This document shows positions 24,701 through 33,779 of a stretch of DNA of 64,000 nucleotides, piece by piece. Made by a program: the position numbers and the translations under genes. The notes under the pieces were generated by a model. That model was not told the origin of the DNA, ran no database searches, and worked only from the letters and a program-made list of their open reading frames with translations. The stretch comes from an uncultured Bacteroidales bacterium (lineage in GTDB: Bacteria > Bacteroidota > Bacteroidia > Bacteroidales > UBA1715), in contig CALAUG010000041.1 in the NCBI GenBank assembly GCA_937892155.1, positions 24,826-88,825 of the forward strand, written 5' to 3'. Position 1 is the stretch's first letter. Every line of letters starts with the position of its first letter.

Positions 24701-24915
24701 GCCGAATAGAATTCCGCATCCAATTTTTGCTCTCTTGTATATTTTTCAGATTGAGCAACTACCTTGAAATGTTGTTGTGCTGAACTATATTTTTGATTTT
24801 CAAAAAGATTGACACCAAGATTAAAATCATTCACACCCATCTCGTTTTTTTGAGCCGAAGCCACTAAATACGTACAGATGAGCAGTAATACGAAAGATAT
24901 TTTTCTACACTTCAT
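21796..24915 (-). CDS. Large periplasmic/outer-membrane TPR protein, 1039 aa
   Basis: A signal peptide (SFVLLLICTYLVASAQ) is followed by about 20 tetratricopeptide-like repeats over nearly the whole length: recurrent pairs of helices with Y..A...Y and small-residue positions, for example QNAVDKFQKV and DAAIAMFDKS. Such giant TPR lipoprotein-like scaffolds in Bacteroidota assemble envelope machines or bind partner proteins. It is the first gene of a transcript with the uvrA-like gene (3-bp gap), an unusual pairing for which no functional link is evident. Confidence 0.8.
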   Translation of the reverse strand: MKCRKISFVLLLICTYLVASAQKNEMGVNDFNLGVNLFENQKYSSAQQHFKVVAQSEKYTREQKLDAEFYSAICALRLFNPDGESAIKQFVVKYPEYPRMYQAAFELGNYLFHEQKYKEALGEYQSVDIQRFTNYEVLEYMYKKAYSYYKMNELSNTDEASATSIYANKSSYYELAKPLFKEVKDATNTPYAENALFYYSYIEYVDGNYDVAMSGFEHLADSSMFSPVVAPYICQIYFLNGEYDKLIQYGKKVETSVNPKYLGDVYRVMAGAYYKTMQYQQALPYYEKYFASSPAPTKIEYYEMGQLYYRLGEYQNAVDKFQKVTSENDTIAQNAYYHMADCYLKLGEKEKARNVFYACTGYDVFPEIKEDAMFCYAKLTYELSFAPFNEAITAMQKFIDTYPKSKYKDEANSLLVKIYMSSKNYGDALKSLESIGTLSSDLKMAYQQIAYYRGLELFNNLDYDAAIAMFDKSMEYGIYDNVVNAYCTYWKGESYYKKNNYTDAQKYYKEYVTMQGAFGTQEYERAHYNIAYTFFENESYSSAATWFRKYIDMSKDTKSDMYTDALIRTGDSYYMLKDFTSAVKFYSQAEKIGRFDVEYALFQEAFCLGLDGNQQGKINTLSTFLKTYVNSTYYDDALYEQAEAYMKVGKNDQAIENYKNIINNYKSSSYVKRALLQYALIQYNSSNINEALEMYKGIVEQYPGSQEAVTALNMIQNIYRKKNDIDSFSNYLKQIGGYDNITEAQLDSLSYEVAQELYLDGDCEKATPLFKSYLQKYGDGFFKINVQYYLGDCLYNRGYQTDALPHFEYVIQQPKNGYTEQSLVYASQIMMNYFLYDKVVPYLVQLETTAEAKPNVVLARKLQIEAYAKLKEYKQLVAVAENYIVTEKVSQDEKRWANMNAAMAYDSLRDTANALVKYRTVALEYGTAEGSEAKYRVASLLFDQKNYSESEKEILDFLEKSSSHQYWLGKSYILWSKIFVERNELFQARYTLQNVLQHYQNQEDGIIAEVNDMLDAITDIEMQQKAAESTTVEVDMEGK

Positions 24916-25172
24916 AATAATGCACTTTGTTGCTCAAAATTCCATAAAAAATCCATTCTTTATAAAGCATACTCGGGCAAGTTTTCAATAACTTATAAAC
25001 TGAGTTGCCAGTTGTCAGAAAAAATCAATCGACTGCATTCTTACAGGATCAATTATTCCATAAGTATCTCATTGTCAAAAATTTACATAGTTGAAAACTA
25101 TGTTATAAAAGAATGAGTGTAATCCGAATATCTTATTAAAAAAGAATAATTTTGCTCACAAAATAATTTAAG
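24916..25172. other. Intergenic region between divergent envelope genes
   Basis: 257 bp between the divergent TPR gene and the 464-aa gene. AT-rich; no RNA gene or strong palindrome was seen. It must hold both promoters. Confidence 0.4.
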
Positions 25173-26567
25173 ATGAAGAAGTTTTTTATCACGACAATAC
25201 TATTGGCCCTAGTTATGGGGCTTTATGCTCAAAATCAAAACGAGTTTATGATTTACGGAAAAATCAAAGCCGTAAATGGTCCAGCCGAAGGTGTGACAGT
25301 TAAAGTAACCCAACGCGGATATGCTTTTAAAGAAGTTACCACCGATGCAAAAGGTGCATACAGCATATTCCTTCCGTATGGTAAAAACTACGTCATCACA
25401 TATTCCAAAGAAGGATTCCAAACGTTGACATTCGAAGCAATGCTGGAACTTCCATCAAATGCGCCACAATGCTGCTACAGACCTTTGGAAATATCGTTCC
25501 ACCTATTCAATCCAGAAGATAAATACAAAAAATTATACGAAAAGACGTTCCACTTCATCGCATACGAGAAACAACTCAAGGGTTTCAACTACGATCTTGA
25601 CATAGATTATATGATCCAGCAACGGATTGTCAATACAGAATTGTTTGCACAACAATTGGAATTGGCGCAAAATGGCGCAGAAAGCCATAAAGATTCCATC
25701 AAGGCAGAAAAAAGATATATGGCACTGATTAACCAAGGTACCGTATATTACGAAAAAGCACAATTCTACGCAGCACGAAAATTCTTCACGGAAGCAACGA
25801 AAATCAAACCACAACGTCTCTATGCATACTACAAATTGGAAGACATCAAAACTGAATTGGAACGTTTTGAAACAAAAGCAGAATTACTTGGAATCAATCT
25901 TGATTCACTGATTGCTGCGGAATTGGCAAAAACTGATGTTGCTGACGAGGGCCCAAAAACATATCCAGCTTACGTTCCTCTTACCGACCAACAAGTTGAA
26001 GAAATTTTTAGAGCAGAATTACAAAAACAAGTATATGCTTCAAGTGCAAATGTTGCCGAAGGTAACCGTACAATGCGTTTAATGGATGAATTCTTTAGTG
26101 AAGAAACACGTAGAAATACTGCAATTGCTAAAACAGAACCTAAGAAGAAAGAGAAGAAGAAAGTTGAAGAACCTGTTGTGGCAAAAGAGGAACCTAAGAA
26201 AGAACCTGTTCCCGAACCAATAGATCTTTCTCAGAAACCAGCACAAAAACCGAAAACTGTCGTAAAACAGGAACCTGTGAAGAAAGTTGTTGACTTTGAG
26301 ACATATCAAGATTCTTTGATGCATAAATACCCTAACGAACGCACCATAGAAATCACTCAAGATGCACACAAGAAAACAACCCGCGTGTTTATGAACGACG
26401 GCAAACACGTTGAAATTTATTCAATGGTTGAACACTCTTGGGGTGCCACCTACTATTTCTATGAAGATTATCCTACCGGTATGACAAGTATTGGATATGC
26501 CGCATTTGTCAATAAAACAAAACTGACAGATTTAAATAACATTCAACCAACGGAAAAGAAGGAATAG
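25173..26567 (+). CDS. Secreted TPR protein with carboxypeptidase-regulatory-like domain
   Basis: 464 residues. A signal peptide (MKKFFITTILLALVMGLYAQ) precedes a carboxypeptidase-regulatory-like beta domain (about 28-90: GKIKAVNGPAEGVTVKV), then a TPR pair (TVYYEKAQFYAARKFFTEAT), a Lys/Pro/Glu-rich linker (about 305-375: KKEKKKVEEPVV) and a C-terminal globular part. The layout suggests an envelope-anchored periplasmic factor in gliding/T9SS- or lipid-transport-type complexes. Exact function unknown. A strong terminator follows. Confidence 0.7.
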   Translation: MKKFFITTILLALVMGLYAQNQNEFMIYGKIKAVNGPAEGVTVKVTQRGYAFKEVTTDAKGAYSIFLPYGKNYVITYSKEGFQTLTFEAMLELPSNAPQCCYRPLEISFHLFNPEDKYKKLYEKTFHFIAYEKQLKGFNYDLDIDYMIQQRIVNTELFAQQLELAQNGAESHKDSIKAEKRYMALINQGTVYYEKAQFYAARKFFTEATKIKPQRLYAYYKLEDIKTELERFETKAELLGINLDSLIAAELAKTDVADEGPKTYPAYVPLTDQQVEEIFRAELQKQVYASSANVAEGNRTMRLMDEFFSEETRRNTAIAKTEPKKKEKKKVEEPVVAKEEPKKEPVPEPIDLSQKPAQKPKTVVKQEPVKKVVDFETYQDSLMHKYPNERTIEITQDAHKKTTRVFMNDGKHVEIYSMVEHSWGATYYFYEDYPTGMTSIGYAAFVNKTKLTDLNNIQPTEKKE

Positions 26568-26585
26568 TGATTAACGATTAGTGTG

Positions 26586-26622
26586 AAAAAAGAGATGAAG
26601 CATCGCTTCATCTCTTTTTTTT
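26586..26622 (+). terminator. Strong intrinsic terminator after the 464-aa gene
   Basis: A 16-bp perfect stem (26586-26601 with 26605-26620, AGAGATGAAGC/GCTTCATCTCT) with a 3-nt loop, followed by T8. Confidence 0.9.
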
Positions 26623-26643
26623 GTGTCGTTAATTATCACTCCT

Positions 26644-26692
26644 CAATTTTCAATTCTCAATTCTCAATTCTCAATTCTTAATTCTTAATTAA
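26644..26692. repeat. 7-bp tandem repeat (CAATTCT)n upstream of the ECF sigma gene
   Basis: Seven head-to-tail 7-bp units: CAATTTT, four CAATTCT, TAATTCT, TAATTAA. The array ends 28 bp before the sigma gene ATG and could vary in copy number by slippage. Confidence 0.7.
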
Positions 26693-26720
26693 TTTACTAT
26701 CTTCACGGAAATTTTCATAC

Positions 26721-27257
26721 ATGGAAAATTCGAGTGAACATACGGCACAAGAATGGAATATCATATTTGAGTCAATTTACAAAGACTTCTATTCCCCTTT
26801 GTGTGCATTTGCCTCGTCAATGATGCACGACGATGACGAAGCTGAAGAAATTGTTCAACTAACCATGACGAAACTATGGGAACAACGGGACAAATTGAAT
26901 GAAATAGAAAATTTAAAATCATACCTGTTCCGTGCCGTAAAAAACAATTGTTTCAACGAAATTGCTCATTCAAAAATAGAAGTTCAATACCAAACGAATG
27001 CCTGGCTGGAGTTAAAAGAAATGGAAATGAATTCAATCGTGGAAGACGGCAGCAAGGATGAACGTATAGATATACTTTCACAAACAATTAAAAAACTCCC
27101 AGACAAGTGCAAAGACACACTTATGAACAAACTTGAAGGTTTAAAAAACAAAGAAATTGCAGAAAAGCTAAATATTTCTGTGAAAGCTGTTGAAGCAAAT
27201 ATTACCAGGGCATTTTCAATGTTACGGGAAAACATGAAAGATTCTGGATTCAAATAA
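26721..27257 (+). CDS. ECF RNA polymerase sigma factor
   Basis: 178 residues with region 2 (YKDFYSPLCAFASSMM, DEAEEIVQLTMTKLWEQRDKL) and region 4 (IKKLPDKCKDTLMNKLEGLKNKEIAEKLNISVKAVEANITRA, shown as its helix-turn-helix core), as in Bacteroidota ECF sigma factors. The usual FecR-type anti-sigma gene is not adjacent; the only one in the window starts at 32809. Preceded by a 7-bp tandem repeat. Confidence 0.9.
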   Translation: MENSSEHTAQEWNIIFESIYKDFYSPLCAFASSMMHDDDEAEEIVQLTMTKLWEQRDKLNEIENLKSYLFRAVKNNCFNEIAHSKIEVQYQTNAWLELKEMEMNSIVEDGSKDERIDILSQTIKKLPDKCKDTLMNKLEGLKNKEIAEKLNISVKAVEANITRAFSMLRENMKDSGFK

Positions 27258-27356
27258 CAAGACAACAACTCATGATTTTTAGTTTTTATCCTATTTTGAT
27301 AGCTGATTAGAGAAAATGTAATTACTTTGTAGCAAACAAATTACTCAACAATTAAT

Positions 27357-28826
27357 ATGAAAAGAATAGCAATTTTATTCACAACGTTATTACTGGCAGG
27401 TTCATTTAGTTTTGGACAAGATTCGTTAAAAACAGTCAAGACGACCGGACACGTTTCTGTAAATAATAAGACTATAAACTATGAAGCTACTACAGGATTT
27501 TTGCCTTTGAAAGACAAATCAGGTAAAGCCATAGCTAATATGTTTTATGTCGCCTACATAAAAAATGATGTTTCAGACGTACGTACCCGTCCTATCACGT
27601 TTGTATTCAACGGCGGACCAGGTTCTTCATCAGCGTGGTTGCACATGGGGGCTATTGGTCCTATGAAAGTGTCAACAACCGACTATGGCAAAGCCGAAAT
27701 TCCCCCAAAAACGTACAAACTCGTCAACAATGACCAATGCTGGTTGGATATCACGGACCTTGTCTTTATAGATCCTGTAGGATGTGGATTCAGCCAACCA
27801 ATTGGGGATGAAAAAGCAGAACAATTCTATGGATATGAAAATGACATACATACAACTGGAGATTTCATAAATCAGTGGACAAGCGAGAACAAACGCTGGG
27901 GATCTCCTAAATATCTTGCTGGAGAAAGTTACGGAACAACCCGCGCCTGTGGTATTGCTGATTATATGACAGATACGTATCAAATGTATTTTAACGGCAT
28001 TTCTCTCATTTCGTGTGCTTTAGATTTTGAAACATTGCGTGAATTTGAGTCAAACACCCTGCTACCATATATCTGCAATCTTCCTGTTTATGCCGAACTT
28101 GCTATTTTTCACGAGGTAATCACACCTGAAAAATCTACAGACGAATTCATAGAAGATGTTGAAGATTTTGCAATGAACGAATATGCACTTGCCCTATTAA
28201 AAGGTGACTTGCTTTCAATCAATGAAAAATACGCTTTGGCTAAAAAAATGGAATCGTTGATTGGCATCAATGCCGATATTATTCTTGACCACGATTTACG
28301 TATTCCTTCTTGGCAATTCCGTAAACTTTTGCTGGACAAACAAAATCTCATAATCGGACGCTACGATGGCCGTCTTACCATGTTTGACCCAGCAAACAAC
28401 CGCGACTATGCTTACGATGATCCAAGTTACACGGAAATAGCCGGTGCCGTAAGTGCTGCATTTAACGATTATGTTCGTAATGAATTAAATTATCCTATCG
28501 ACACTCGATTCTATTTGATTGGAGATGTTCGTCCTTGGAAATATGGCGATGGAAAATATCTTAATGTTACTCCGCAATTACGCTACTCTATGTTTGTCAA
28601 TCCAAATATGGAAATTCTTGTTGCAAATGGCAAATACGATTTGGCAACAAGTTATTTTGGTACAAGCTATGCAATCAACCACATGAATTTACCTGCACAA
28701 TTACGGAATAAAATCACATTTACGTACTACAACGGCGGACACATGATGTATCTTGTCCCATCGGAATTAAAGAAATTGAAAGAGGACGTTTCTAAAATGT
28801 ACGAACGTACACAGGGTAACAAATAA
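27357..28826 (+). CDS. Secreted serine carboxypeptidase, family S10
   Basis: 489 residues with a signal peptide (IAILFTTLLLAGSFSFGQ). Family S10 landmarks: FNGGPGSSSAWLHMGAIGP (oxyanion region), nucleophile Ser in GESYGTTR, Asp in NGKYDLAT and His in YNGGHMMY. It would release C-terminal amino acids from peptides in the periplasm or outside the cell. Followed after 4 bp by the CrtI-like oxidoreductase gene. Confidence 0.9.
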   Translation: MKRIAILFTTLLLAGSFSFGQDSLKTVKTTGHVSVNNKTINYEATTGFLPLKDKSGKAIANMFYVAYIKNDVSDVRTRPITFVFNGGPGSSSAWLHMGAIGPMKVSTTDYGKAEIPPKTYKLVNNDQCWLDITDLVFIDPVGCGFSQPIGDEKAEQFYGYENDIHTTGDFINQWTSENKRWGSPKYLAGESYGTTRACGIADYMTDTYQMYFNGISLISCALDFETLREFESNTLLPYICNLPVYAELAIFHEVITPEKSTDEFIEDVEDFAMNEYALALLKGDLLSINEKYALAKKMESLIGINADIILDHDLRIPSWQFRKLLLDKQNLIIGRYDGRLTMFDPANNRDYAYDDPSYTEIAGAVSAAFNDYVRNELNYPIDTRFYLIGDVRPWKYGDGKYLNVTPQLRYSMFVNPNMEILVANGKYDLATSYFGTSYAINHMNLPAQLRNKITFTYYNGGHMMYLVPSELKKLKEDVSKMYERTQGNK

Positions 28827-28830
28827 TTCC

Positions 28831-30324
28831 GTGGCAAAAAAATACGACATACTTATTGTTGGCAGCGGACTTGGTGGATTGGTCTGCGGTTACATTCTTT
28901 CTAAAAAAGGCTTCAAAATAGCCATATTGGAAAAAAATGCCCAAATTGGTGGATGCCTACAGACATTTAAACGCGGTGGAGTAAAATTCGATACAGGAAT
29001 GCACTACATCGGCAGTATGGAAGAAGGACAAATCCTTCATCGCTTCTGGAAATATTTAGGACTGACTGACACCGTTCCACTTCAACGACTGAACGACGAC
29101 GGATTTGACATTATTTCGCTTAACGGAACTCAATATAAAATTGCGTCTGGTTTTGATAATTTCGTCAACACGTTGTCTAAACAATTTCCCGACAACGTTG
29201 AAGAACTCAAAACATATATACAGCGCATTAAAGATATTGCCGATGCTTCGCCATTATACAATCTGAGAAAAATTCAAAACAATGTATTTCTGGAACCAGA
29301 TTATATTAAAACAAGCATAAACGATTTTATAGCATCAAGCATATCTAATCCGGTTTTACAGAATGTTCTTGCAGGAAACCTACCACTCTATGCCGGCGTA
29401 AAAGATATCACACCAACGTATATACACGCACTGATAACAAACTTTTACATTCAAAGTGCATACAGAATCATTGGCGGTAGCGATATGATAGCCAAATCGT
29501 TAGCACAATCAATTAAAAGTTTTGGTGGAGATATTTTCACCAATGCCGAAGTTGACAAATTCATTTGCAACGAAACAAAAGCAACAGCAGTCAAACTCAC
29601 CAATGGAGAAATATTCGAAGCTGACAATTTTATTTCGAATGTACATCCACAAGTAACAATAAAGAAAATAGACTCTCCGCTAATACGAAAAGCATACAGA
29701 ATCCGCATCAACAGCCTGCGGAACACAATATCAAACTTCACGGTTTACATTAAATTCAAGCCAAATAGTACGCCATATTTAAACTATAATTACTACTATT
29801 ATAAAAATGCCGACGTATGGGCAGGAAATGATTACGATCCAGAAAAATGGCCGGAGCAGTATTTGTTCATGCACCAATGTAAAGAGAGAAATCAAAAATA
29901 TGCAGAAAGTGCAGAACTGATTGCCTATATGCGTTACGAAGAAATTATAAAATGGGAAGGTACAAAAGTTGGTAAACGCGGCGAGGAATATGAAGCTTTT
30001 AAAAAAGCAAAAGCAGAACGTTTATTGCAAGAATTAGAGAAATCATTTCCTGGCATAAACAGTTGCATTGAATCGTACTATACATCAACCCCATTGACGT
30101 ACCAAAACTATACGAATACCATGTACGGATCCATGTATGGCATTATTCGCGATAAGAATTTTCCAACGCAAACACTTGTCTCACAACGCACTAAAATACC
30201 GAATTTATTTATGACCGGTCAAAATATAAATTCACACGGAATTTTAGGGGTAACCATCGGTGCAGTCATCACCTGCGCAGAATTTTTAGGACTAAACGAA
30301 GTCATTCAAGAATTTTACGATTAA
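28831..30324 (+). CDS. FAD-dependent oxidoreductase, CrtI / retinol-saturase-like
   Basis: 497 residues starting with a GTG (28831). The dinucleotide-binding fold is clear at YDILIVGSGLGGLVCGYIL with ILEKNAQIGG behind it, and the C-terminal FAD motif reads LFMTGQNINSHGILGVTIGA. This matches the phytoene desaturase/all-trans-retinol 13,14-reductase family. No other carotenoid genes are near, so the substrate is open. It is translationally close to the S10 peptidase gene (4-bp gap). Confidence 0.85.
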   Translation: MAKKYDILIVGSGLGGLVCGYILSKKGFKIAILEKNAQIGGCLQTFKRGGVKFDTGMHYIGSMEEGQILHRFWKYLGLTDTVPLQRLNDDGFDIISLNGTQYKIASGFDNFVNTLSKQFPDNVEELKTYIQRIKDIADASPLYNLRKIQNNVFLEPDYIKTSINDFIASSISNPVLQNVLAGNLPLYAGVKDITPTYIHALITNFYIQSAYRIIGGSDMIAKSLAQSIKSFGGDIFTNAEVDKFICNETKATAVKLTNGEIFEADNFISNVHPQVTIKKIDSPLIRKAYRIRINSLRNTISNFTVYIKFKPNSTPYLNYNYYYYKNADVWAGNDYDPEKWPEQYLFMHQCKERNQKYAESAELIAYMRYEEIIKWEGTKVGKRGEEYEAFKKAKAERLLQELEKSFPGINSCIESYYTSTPLTYQNYTNTMYGSMYGIIRDKNFPTQTLVSQRTKIPNLFMTGQNINSHGILGVTIGAVITCAEFLGLNEVIQEFYD

Positions 30325-30341
30325 TCAATAATCTCCAACCA

Positions 30342-30752
30342 CTATTTTTTGCTCTTTGTGGCCTGCGATTTTGTTGCCTGAGTTGTTGTACTCTTTTGAG
30401 TCTTTGTGGCTTGATTATTATTTGTCGTTGTAGTTTTCTGAGTTTTTGTTGCTTGAGTAGATTTTATAGTTTTTGTTGCTTGACTGCTACTCTTTGTTTG
30501 CTGATTTGAACGAGTTGGATAACATACGCCACACGCCTTTTTGCCTTGTTGTTGTGCCGCATACAACGCCATCAAGGTTGCCTTTCCACACTTTTTTATC
30601 TCCATGCACGAAGAAGTTCTGTGATAGACAGACGAACCCGGACAAACCCAAACTTTTGTTTGTGCACATTCATCACTGCTCATATCTTTTTGCATGCTAA
30701 AAGAACAAAGTAAAACCAATACTAATGGGAAAAGTAATTTTTTCATAATCAT
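30342..30752 (-). CDS. Secreted Cys/His protein with Thr-Lys-Gln repeat tail
   Basis: 136 residues. A signal peptide (LLFPLVLVLLCSFSMQ) is followed by VWVCPGSSVYHRTSSCMEIKK and ACGVCY: the Y-H-x5-C ... A-x-G-x-x-x-C-x2-C pattern resembles the small metal-binding tail seen on many nucleases and phage proteins. The last ~55 residues are an imperfect QATKTQKTTTT-like repeat of Thr, Lys, Gln, Ala and Ser, without hydrophobic residues, and look like a wall- or glycan-binding low-complexity linker. Function unknown. Confidence 0.6.
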   Translation of the reverse strand: MIMKKLLFPLVLVLLCSFSMQKDMSSDECAQTKVWVCPGSSVYHRTSSCMEIKKCGKATLMALYAAQQQGKKACGVCYPTRSNQQTKSSSQATKTIKSTQATKTQKTTTTNNNQATKTQKSTTTQATKSQATKSKK

Positions 30753-30847
30753 TCAATTTTACAGTACAAAAATATAAAAATCAACAAATACCAGCCAAAG
30801 GAAGTCTCTCCTTTTATTATATTTGTAGAAAAATAAACATACACTTT

Positions 30848-32740
30848 ATGAAGCGTTTTTTATCACTTATTCTTTCAATTATTCCGTGCTGCCTATTCGC
30901 ACAAAACGAAAGCAAATACATTGTCGTTGACCAATTTGGATATCTTCCTGATATGCAAAAAATTGCAATTATCCGTTGTCCAGAAGTCGGTTTTGATTCT
31001 GCAGAAACATTTACCCCCAGCGACATTTACGAAGTTGTAAATGCAGAGACAAAAGAAGTAGCCTATTCCAGTTCTATTGCAGCATGGAATAATGGTGCCG
31101 TAGCTCAAAGCAGTGGCGACAAAGCATGGAGATTTGATTTTTCGAATGTAAAGGAAACTGGAACATATTATGTATATGACAAAGCAAACAATGTAAAATC
31201 ATACACATTTGAAATCGGTGACAATGTTTACAAAAACGTACTGAGACAGGCTGTGCGTACATTCTATTATCAACGATGCGGCTTCAAAAAAGAAGCAAAA
31301 TATGCAGGTGAAGGTTGGGCAGACGAAGCAAGCCACATCGGCGTTGGACAAGATTTAACTTGCCGTCGTTGGATGGCAAAAGACGATCCTACAACAGCTA
31401 AAGACGTTCACGGCGGTTGGTACGATGCTGGTGACTTCAACCGATATACAAACTGGACGTGTGATTATATTGAATATCTCCTTCTTTCGTACGAAGAAAA
31501 TCCAGCTGCATGGACCGATGATTTCGGTATTCCAGAATCCGGCAATAAAATTCCTGACATTTTGGATGAAGTTCGTTGGGGATTGGAACACGTACTTCGT
31601 TTACAATTCGACAACGGTTCGGTTATTTCAGTTGTTCACACAGGATACGGAACTCCTCCGTCGGCAAATACAGAACCTACATACTGGGGCGATCCTAGCA
31701 CATCTGCTACCCTTTCGGCTGCTGCCGCATACGCATACGGTTCAAAAATCTATGCGAAAATTGACAAGAAATTTTCTAAAAAATTGAAAACAGCCGCTAT
31801 CAAAGCATGGAATTGGGCTAACGAAAATCCTGAAGTGTACTTTTTTAACAACAGCGCAGAACATGGCACACAAGGTCTTGCAGCAGGTCAACAGGAAATT
31901 ACCGATCCAATGCATAAATCGGAATTAAAATTGTTGGCCGCATTACGTTTATTTGATGCAACTGGCGACAAACAATATCAAACCTATTTTGACAACAATT
32001 ATCAAAATACGCGCTTAGTTGCTTGGGGATTGGTTTTCCCTTTTGGTGAATTAAACCAAGATATGTTGTTATATTACACTAAATTACCAAAGGCAACACC
32101 GGAAGTTGTCAGCAAAATCAAATATTCGTATCAATTAGGTATTGACACAATCTGCAACCTCTTCTCTATCCGCGACGACGAAGATCCATATATGGCCTGT
32201 CAAAAAGATTACGTTTGGGGAAGCAACGGAACAAAATCAAAACAAGGTTCCATTTATTACAATTTAATTCAATATAATATTGCTTGGAACGAAACACTCA
32301 AAACAACAGCAACCGATATTGCTGCACGCTATATTCACTATTTGCACGGCGTTAATCCACTAAACAAATGCTACCTGACAAATATGTCAAAATTCGGTGC
32401 CGAAAACAGCGTTCGTCAAATATATCATAGTTGGTACAGCCACGGAAATGAAAAATGGGACGAAGCCGGTGTTTCCACTTATGGACCAGTTCCTGGATTT
32501 GTGCCAGGTGGACCAAATTTGGAATACGATTGGGACAGATGTTGTCCAAACAACTGCGACAGCGAATACAATAATTCACTTTGTTTTTCTATCGACATCA
32601 CTCCATTGAAAAACCAACCAGCCCAAAAATCATATTTGGACATGAATAACGGATGGCCTATCAATGCGTGGTCAGTAAGTGAAGTGAGCGGCGGATACCA
32701 AGTTCAATATATCCGTCTATTATCTAAATTTGTTAAATAA
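30848..32740 (+). CDS. Glycoside hydrolase family 9 (endoglucanase-like)
   Basis: 630 residues with a signal peptide, an N-terminal Ig-like cellulase domain (about 20-110: KYIVVDQFGYLPDMQKIAII) and a GH9 catalytic domain with the DVHGGWYDAGDFNRYTNW motif holding the catalytic base Asp. GH9 enzymes cut beta-1,4-glucans by inversion. The expected C-terminal acid Glu region is around CDSEYNNSLCFSIDITPL. No CBM or T9SS tail was seen. A TATATTTG -7 box lies at 30818-30825. Confidence 0.9.
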   Translation: MKRFLSLILSIIPCCLFAQNESKYIVVDQFGYLPDMQKIAIIRCPEVGFDSAETFTPSDIYEVVNAETKEVAYSSSIAAWNNGAVAQSSGDKAWRFDFSNVKETGTYYVYDKANNVKSYTFEIGDNVYKNVLRQAVRTFYYQRCGFKKEAKYAGEGWADEASHIGVGQDLTCRRWMAKDDPTTAKDVHGGWYDAGDFNRYTNWTCDYIEYLLLSYEENPAAWTDDFGIPESGNKIPDILDEVRWGLEHVLRLQFDNGSVISVVHTGYGTPPSANTEPTYWGDPSTSATLSAAAAYAYGSKIYAKIDKKFSKKLKTAAIKAWNWANENPEVYFFNNSAEHGTQGLAAGQQEITDPMHKSELKLLAALRLFDATGDKQYQTYFDNNYQNTRLVAWGLVFPFGELNQDMLLYYTKLPKATPEVVSKIKYSYQLGIDTICNLFSIRDDEDPYMACQKDYVWGSNGTKSKQGSIYYNLIQYNIAWNETLKTTATDIAARYIHYLHGVNPLNKCYLTNMSKFGAENSVRQIYHSWYSHGNEKWDEAGVSTYGPVPGFVPGGPNLEYDWDRCCPNNCDSEYNNSLCFSIDITPLKNQPAQKSYLDMNNGWPINAWSVSEVSGGYQVQYIRLLSKFVK

Positions 32741-32808
32741 TTAGAAAAAAAATAAAATTTATATAGGGTTTTTTCATTCTTAGTTGTCTTTCATATAAAT
32801 TTTGATAA

Positions 32809-33741
32809 ATGAATATCAACGAGCATATAGATTCATACCTTTCTGGACAATTGAGCGACGAAGAAGTTCAAACTCTTCTTGCTTGGGTTAAAGAAAGTGA
32901 CGAACATCGCAAAGAGTTCTCTGATGCTTGTAGATTATGGAATTCCCTCCACTCCACACAGTTTAATAACGAAAAAGCCTACGCACAATTTGTACAAAAA
33001 ACGACGGACAAAAAATCAAGAATTATTCCTCTTTGGGCTAAAATCAGTGCAGTTGCTGCAACGGTATTAATCATTGTTTGCTGTTTTTCTGTATTCAAAT
33101 TCCAACAGACTGCCATCATAACTATCAACAATAGTGATATTGCAGTTAAAACAGTAGTTTTACCAGACAATTCAATAGTTTATCTGCAACAAAATTCGTC
33201 AATCTCCTATCCAGAATCATTTAAAAACGACAGCAGATCTATAACAACAACTGGTAATGTGTTCTGCGAAATATTCCATAACGAAGACGCTCCTTTTACC
33301 CTTACAACCGACAATATTGCAGTAAAAGTGTTAGGAACCTCTTTTCAAGTAAATACGTTAGATAGCACAAGTGTTGTTGTAGAAACTGGTAAAGTTCAAG
33401 TATCAACAGACAACCAAGCTGTTGTTATAACAAAGGGAGAACGCGCAGACCTAGTCAATGGTATTATAACAACATCTAACAATACCGATTTGAATTTTCT
33501 TTCGTGGAAAACTGGAAAATTACAATTCAAAAACAAAAATCTTACTCAAGTTTTAAGTGATATTGCACGCCATTATCACTATCAACTTGCATACGAATAC
33601 GATACACAATCCATTTTTTATACAGGCTCTTTCGACAATTCATCGCTTGATGAAGTATTACAAACAATAGAATTGTCAATTCCAGAGGTCAATTTCGCGA
33701 CAAACGAAAATGTCATCTGCATACGCCAAGCAAACAAGTAA
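32809..33741 (+). CDS. FecR-family anti-sigma factor
   Basis: 310 residues: an N-terminal sigma-binding part (DSYLSGQLSDEEVQTLLAWV), one membrane helix (AKISAVAATVLIIVCCFSVF, about 78-97), a periplasmic FecR domain (SIVYLQQNSSISYPESF, VKVLGTSFQVN) and a C-terminal DUF4974-type domain (LTQVLSDIARHYHYQLAYEY). It normally holds an ECF sigma factor and senses a TonB-dependent transducer. Here no sigma gene is directly upstream and the downstream gene is an unusual STN-barrel protein. Confidence 0.9.
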   Translation: MNINEHIDSYLSGQLSDEEVQTLLAWVKESDEHRKEFSDACRLWNSLHSTQFNNEKAYAQFVQKTTDKKSRIIPLWAKISAVAATVLIIVCCFSVFKFQQTAIITINNSDIAVKTVVLPDNSIVYLQQNSSISYPESFKNDSRSITTTGNVFCEIFHNEDAPFTLTTDNIAVKVLGTSFQVNTLDSTSVVVETGKVQVSTDNQAVVITKGERADLVNGIITTSNNTDLNFLSWKTGKLQFKNKNLTQVLSDIARHYHYQLAYEYDTQSIFYTGSFDNSSLDEVLQTIELSIPEVNFATNENVICIRQANK

Positions 33742-33779
33742 ATACACTCCCAACATATTTAAATGCAAATTTTATAACT

